Source of the DNA: Gemmatimonadales bacterium
Lineage (GTDB): Bacteria; Gemmatimonadota; Gemmatimonadetes; Gemmatimonadales; GWC2-71-9
Direction: 5' to 3'
NCBI GenBank assembly: GCA_025924275.1
Contig: JAICEH010000074.1
Location: forward strand, 1-9,108
DNA: 9,108 bases
Part shown: positions 6,379 to 9,108 of the stretch, in pieces
How positions within the stretch are numbered: position 1 is the first letter of the stretch
How the letters are laid out: the number at the start of each line of letters is the position of its first letter
Notes under the pieces: model-generated
Seen by the model: the letters and a program-made list of their open reading frames with translations, nothing else
Databases searched by the model: none
What the model was told of the DNA's origin: nothing
Made by a program: the position numbers and the translations under genes

Positions 6379-6747
6379 GTGGACCGGCTCTTCCCGGTCC
6401 TGGGCGCCTGCTCCGGTGCCCTGGCGGTGGCGGCCGGCGCCTTCGGCGCGCACGCCCTCCGCGCCCGGCTCGACCCCCGGGCGCTCGAGGTGTTCGAGAC
6501 CGCGGCGCGCTACCAGATGTACCACGCCCTGGCCCTCTTCGCCGCGACGTGGGCGATGGGATGCCACGCCCGCTGGGGGGCGGCCGCCGGGTGGCTCTTC
6601 ACCGCCGGGACCCTGCTCTTCTCCGGCAGCCTCTACGCCCTCGCCCTCACCGGCCATCGCTGGCTCGGCGCCGTGACGCCGCTGGGCGGGGTGGCCTTCC
6701 TCCTCGGCTGGCTCTGCCTGGCCGTCGCCGTCCTCCAACGCCCCTGA
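6379..6747 (+). CDS. DUF423 (YgdD-like) small membrane protein
   Basis: Small inner-membrane protein of 122 residues of unknown function, the family's usual length. Family features: GAFGAHALR (20-28) directly after the first helix, ETAARYQMYHALAL (40-53), FSGSLYALALTG (81-92) and TPLGGVAFLLGW (100-111). Four hydrophobic helices lie near 7-25, 46-62, 67-90 and 98-119. Translation starts at the GTG at 6379, 2 nt after the fabI stop; the reading frame is open far upstream but only this start gives the family N-terminus. No clear Shine-Dalgarno sequence is present, so it is probably translated by coupling with fabI. Pairing with fabI suggests nothing firm about its role. It is followed by the 6759-6788 inverted repeat, which probably ends this transcript. 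Confidence 0.88.
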   Translation: MDRLFPVLGACSGALAVAAGAFGAHALRARLDPRALEVFETAARYQMYHALALFAATWAMGCHARWGAAAGWLFTAGTLLFSGSLYALALTGHRWLGAVTPLGGVAFLLGWLCLAVAVLQRP

Positions 6748-6758
6748 CCCCGGAACGG

Positions 6759-6788
6759 CGACGGGGCCCGCGCGCGCGGGCCCCGTCG
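6759..6788. terminator. Perfect palindrome, probable bidirectional terminator
   Basis: A perfect inverted repeat with two 15-base arms, essentially all G and C, centred between 6773 and 6774. The left arm begins CGACGGGGCCC and the right arm is its exact complement. As RNA it would fold into a stem of about 13 bp with a four-base loop. It lies in the 63-bp gap between two convergent genes, 11 bp past the DUF423 stop and 22 bp past the subunit IV stop, where a terminator for both is expected. No T-tract flanks either side, so it is not a canonical intrinsic terminator. Confidence 0.65.
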
Positions 6789-6810
6789 GACGGCCGGCCG
6801 GGCCGCGGCG

Positions 6811-7170
6811 CTACCCGCCCAGGGGCGCGCTCACGTGCGCGTTGTAGGCGAAGAGCGCGATCAGGGCCACGATCACCACCACGGCGATGATGAGCGGGAA
6901 GACGAAGACCGTGCTGAAGAGCTTCGCGTCCATCTTGAGGTGCATGTAGAACATCGCCACCAGCGCGAACTTGAGCGCCGAGAGCAGCAGCAGCACCTCC
7001 ACGAAGATGGGCGCGAGCATCGCGGCGAGCCCGGCCGGCTCGCCCCGGTGGACCACCTCGTAGCCCCCCACCTCCAGCGCGGTCAGGACGAAGAGGACCA
7101 GGGCGATCTTGATGTAGGTCCCCGCACCCGGGTGCGCGTGCTCCTGCGGGGCGGCGGTATCGTTGGCCAT
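6811..7170 (-). CDS. ctaF: Cytochrome c oxidase subunit IV (prokaryotic COX4/CtaF type)
   Basis: Small accessory subunit of the haem-copper oxidase, 119 residues, in the cytoplasmic membrane. It has three hydrophobic helices, near 20-40, 48-72 and 87-109, as in CtaF/CyoD-type subunits. FYMHLKMDAKLF (74-85), between helices 2 and 3, is the recognisable family segment (phenylalanine/tyrosine-methionine-histidine-leukine pattern followed by a charged turn). In other oxidases this subunit aids assembly of the copper centre and is not catalytic. It is the last gene of the ctaD-ctaE-ctaF cluster, starting 10 nt after the subunit III stop. A TGAGG site formed partly by that stop codon supplies a good Shine-Dalgarno sequence 8 nt before the ATG. 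Identification rests on that motif, the topology and the operon position. CyoD of a quinol oxidase is the alternative, but the subunit I and III sequences look like cytochrome c oxidase. Confidence 0.85.
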   Translation of the reverse strand: MANDTAAPQEHAHPGAGTYIKIALVLFVLTALEVGGYEVVHRGEPAGLAAMLAPIFVEVLLLLSALKFALVAMFYMHLKMDAKLFSTVFVFPLIIAVVVIVALIALFAYNAHVSAPLGG

Positions 7171-7178
7171 CGCGTCGG

Positions 7179-7182
7179 CCTC
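7179..7182 (-). promoter_or_regulatory. Ribosome binding site of subunit IV overlapping the subunit III stop
   Basis: Read on the minus strand, the stop TGA (7183-7181) continues as TGAGG, so GAGG at 7182-7179 lies 8 nt before the ATG at 7170. Ribosomes finishing subunit III would sit on this site, suggesting coupled translation. Confidence 0.6.
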
Positions 7183-7819
7183 AGCGCATCAGGTAGACGA
7201 CGGGGAAGATCACGATCCAGACCACGTCCACGAAGTGCCAGTAGAGCGCCGCCATCTCCAGGTTGAGCGCCTTGGCCGGCGGCACCTTCCCGCGGATCGC
7301 CAGCACCAGCATCGTGACCAGCCAGATCACCCCCACGGTCACGTGGGTCCCGTGGAAGCCGGTCAGGGTGTAGAAGGGCGCGCTGAAGAGGTTGGTGGTG
7401 AAGCCCAGGCCCTTGTGCACGAAGTGGGTGAACTCGTAGACCTGCATCCCCACGAAGAACATCCCGCAGGCGATCGTGGCGGCGAGCCAGCCCACCAGCT
7501 GCCGCCGGTTGCCCTTCTGGGCGCCATTGAGCGCCAGCACCACGAAGAAGGAGCTGAACAGCAGCAGGGCGGTCCCCAGCGTCACCAGCGGGATCTCGAA
7601 GATCGGCTCGAAGTGGGTCCCGTCCGGCGCGGTCCACGCGTCGTGCGGGTAGGGGCCGGGGCCCGACTTGATCCGCGCGTGATACACCAGGTAGGTGGCG
7701 ATCAGCGAGGCGAAGAAGAGGCACTCGGACCCGATGAAGGTCCAGATGGCCAGCTTCCGGGTGTCGAGCCCCGTCGCGGTGGGCGGGTGCTCGAGGGCGT
7801 GGGCGGCGTCGTGCGACAC
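7181..7819 (-). CDS. ctaE: Cytochrome c oxidase subunit III
   Basis: Membrane subunit III of the aa3/caa3-type oxidase, 212 residues. It has no redox centre; in relatives it stabilises subunit I and proton uptake. Signature segments: SECLFFASLIATY (31-43) with the conserved Glu32 in the lipid-binding region, FYTLTGFHGTHVTVG (149-163) and the C-terminal YWHFVDVVWIVIFP (193-206). Five helices are seen, near 23-46, 76-97, 108-129, 149-174 and 187-210, matching the five-helix bacterial form rather than the seven-helix mitochondrial one. The start is the GTG at 7819; no Shine-Dalgarno sequence is evident in the 22-nt gap after subunit I, but no other start fits the conserved N-terminal helix. It sits between ctaD and ctaF on one strand, clearly a single operon. 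CyoC of a bo3 quinol oxidase is the alternative; no quinol-oxidase feature was identified in subunit I. Confidence 0.93.
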   Translation of the reverse strand: MSHDAAHALEHPPTATGLDTRKLAIWTFIGSECLFFASLIATYLVYHARIKSGPGPYPHDAWTAPDGTHFEPIFEIPLVTLGTALLLFSSFFVVLALNGAQKGNRRQLVGWLAATIACGMFFVGMQVYEFTHFVHKGLGFTTNLFSAPFYTLTGFHGTHVTVGVIWLVTMLVLAIRGKVPPAKALNLEMAALYWHFVDVVWIVIFPVVYLMR

Positions 7820-7841
7820 GGGCGTGGTCCGGGAGTGAGGG

Positions 7842-9108
7842 TCAGCCCGCCGGCTCGAAGGCCCAGCGGTACATCGCGTACATCGTGAGCAGCCCCCCGC
7901 CGATGGTCACGGCCAGCTGGGTCGGCGTGCCGAGGGTGAACATGAGCCCGATGAAGAACACCAGCACGCCCACGGCGCAGACGAAGGGCCAGTAGGAGGG
8001 GTTCGGCAGGTGGATGCCGGCCCCGTCCACCCGCACGGGCTCGGGCAGGACCCCGCCCCGCTCGCGCTTCATCTCCCAGACCGCGTCCCGCGACTCGACC
8101 ACCGGCACCTCGGCGAAGTTGAACTCCTGGGGCGGCGAGGGGATGGCCCACTCGAGGGTGGCCCCGTTCCACGGGTCGGCCGGCGCGGGCGCCCCGCGCC
8201 CGCGGAAGACGTTCCGCCAGAGGTTCCAGCCGAACACCAGGAAGGAGGCGCCGAGCAGGAACGACCCGGCGGTCTCCAGCTGGTTCAGGAACTCGAACCC
8301 GAGGCCGGCGGGGTAGGTGTACACCCGGCGCGGCATCCCGTGCAGGCCCACCAGGTGCATCGGGAAGAAGGTCAGGTTGAAGCCGGCGAACATCATCCAG
8401 AAGTGGACCTTGCCGAGGCTCTCGGCCAGCATCCGGCCGGACATCTTGGGGATCCAGTAGTAGGCCCCGGCCGTGAGGCCGAAGATGGCCCCGCCGAAGA
8501 GGACGTAGTGGAAGTGGGCCACCACGAAGTAGGAATCGGTCTGCTGCAGGTCGGCCGGCGGCGAGGCGTGCATCACGCCGGAGAGGCCGCCCATGATGAA
8601 CATCGCGATGAAGCCGAGCGCGAAGTAGAGCGGGGTGCGGAACTGCAGCGACCCGCCCCACAGCGTGCCGATCCAGTTGAAGATCTTCACCCCGGTGGGG
8701 ATGGCGATCAGCATCGTGGTGAGGCCGAACACGGTGTCCGCGATCGGGCCCATCCCGGTCGAGAACATGTGGTGGCTCCAGACCCCGAACCCGAGGAAGG
8801 CGATGAACGCCCCGGAGAAGACCATCGCGGCGTAGCCGAAGAGCGGCTTCCGCGAGAACACCGGCAGGACCTCCGAGACGATCCCGAACGCCGGGAGGAT
8901 CAGGATGTAGACCTCGGGGTGCCCGAAGATCCAGAACAGGTGCTGCCAGAGCATCGGGTCCCCGCCGGCGGCGGGGACGAAGAAGGCCGCCCCGGCGAAC
9001 CGGTCCATCATCAGGAGGATCAGCGCCACCGTGATGACGGGGAAGGCCAGCAGGATGAGCACCTGGGTGATGAAGCTCATCCAGACGAACATCGGCATCC
9101 GCATCAGC
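7842..9108 (-). CDS. ctaD: Cytochrome c oxidase subunit I, partial (5' end beyond window)
   Basis: Catalytic subunit of the A1-type haem-copper oxidase, which reduces oxygen to water and pumps protons. The frame stays open to the window edge; the ATG at 9104 (used for numbering here) lies within MRMPMFVWMSFITQ, a segment internal to the family, so about 200 residues, including the first haem a ligand and the D-channel entrance, are missing. Present are GHPEVYILILP (61-71) with CuB ligand His62, D-channel Glu64 and cross-linked Tyr66; CuB ligands His111 and His112 in WSHHMF; K-channel Thr137 and Lys140 in PTGVKIF; and VVAHFHY with His197 (haem a3) and His199 (haem a). GMPRR follows at 256-260. 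The His normally preceding the Asp in the HDTY segment is Thr189 here (TDSY). The C-terminus carries two extra helices, near 371-391 and 396-414, after a DPWNGATLEWAIPSPP segment, as in 14-helix bacterial subunits. It is the first visible gene of the ctaDEF operon. Confidence 0.96.
   Translation of the reverse strand, partial: LMRMPMFVWMSFITQVLILLAFPVITVALILLMMDRFAGAAFFVPAAGGDPMLWQHLFWIFGHPEVYILILPAFGIVSEVLPVFSRKPLFGYAAMVFSGAFIAFLGFGVWSHHMFSTGMGPIADTVFGLTTMLIAIPTGVKIFNWIGTLWGGSLQFRTPLYFALGFIAMFIMGGLSGVMHASPPADLQQTDSYFVVAHFHYVLFGGAIFGLTAGAYYWIPKMSGRMLAESLGKVHFWMMFAGFNLTFFPMHLVGLHGMPRRVYTYPAGLGFEFLNQLETAGSFLLGASFLVFGWNLWRNVFRGRGAPAPADPWNGATLEWAIPSPPQEFNFAEVPVVESRDAVWEMKRERGGVLPEPVRVDGAGIHLPNPSYWPFVCAVGVLVFFIGLMFTLGTPTQLAVTIGGGLLTMYAMYRWAFEPAG

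Noticed and set aside
9102..9104. ATG as the true start of oxidase subunit I
   Set aside because: The sequence from this Met corresponds to the middle of the protein, and the frame stays open to the window edge. The gene starts outside.

Overview
The window is very GC-rich (roughly 70% or more by eye) and tightly packed. It holds ten protein-coding genes and no RNA genes, insertion sequences or CRISPR arrays that I can see. Gene content is ordinary bacterial housekeeping: a peroxide-detoxifying OsmC, a lipid/membrane hydrolase-transporter module, a fatty-acid synthesis gene and an aa3/caa3-type terminal oxidase. The enoyl-ACP reductase is of the plant/chlamydial type, oxidase subunit I is a canonical A1-type haem-copper oxidase, and many starts are GTG. 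Together these suggest an aerobic, high-GC, probably Gram-negative bacterium. Gemmatimonadota would fit, but so would other high-GC phyla; this placement is inference, not shown by the sequence.

Layout. Positions 81-1571 (+) hold osmC followed, after 3 nt, by a YdjM/DUF457-type membrane metal-dependent hydrolase whose last ~107 bp run antisense into the next gene. Positions 1465-2145 (-) encode an exported SGNH/GDSL esterase (TesA-like). It is divergent, by only 26 bp, from a two-gene ABC operon at 2172-5392 (+): an ATPase (YbbA/LolD-like) and an 851-residue FtsX-fold permease (YbbP-like) joined by a GTGA start/stop overlap. This is the same arrangement as tesA / ybbA-ybbP of Escherichia coli. 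Positions 5447-6747 (+) hold fabI and a small DUF423 membrane protein gene 2 nt behind it. A perfect 15-bp-arm inverted repeat (6759-6788) then separates these from a convergent cytochrome oxidase cluster at 6811-9108 (-). That cluster reads subunit I (cut by the window edge), subunit III and subunit IV.

How the genes work together. The TesA-like esterase and YbbAP-like transporter probably form one envelope machine acting on hydrophobic or lipid substrates. FabI, a few bases downstream of the permease, makes the acyl chains for membrane lipids. OsmC removes organic peroxides. The ctaD-ctaE-ctaF genes encode proton-pumping respiration. I found no clear sign of an undescribed system. The points most worth following are the conserved esterase-transporter module with a possible lipoprotein esterase, the antisense overlap that includes the esterase's catalytic Asp/His codons, the U-less palindrome between convergent operons, and an unusual residue at the Mg-site position of oxidase subunit I.
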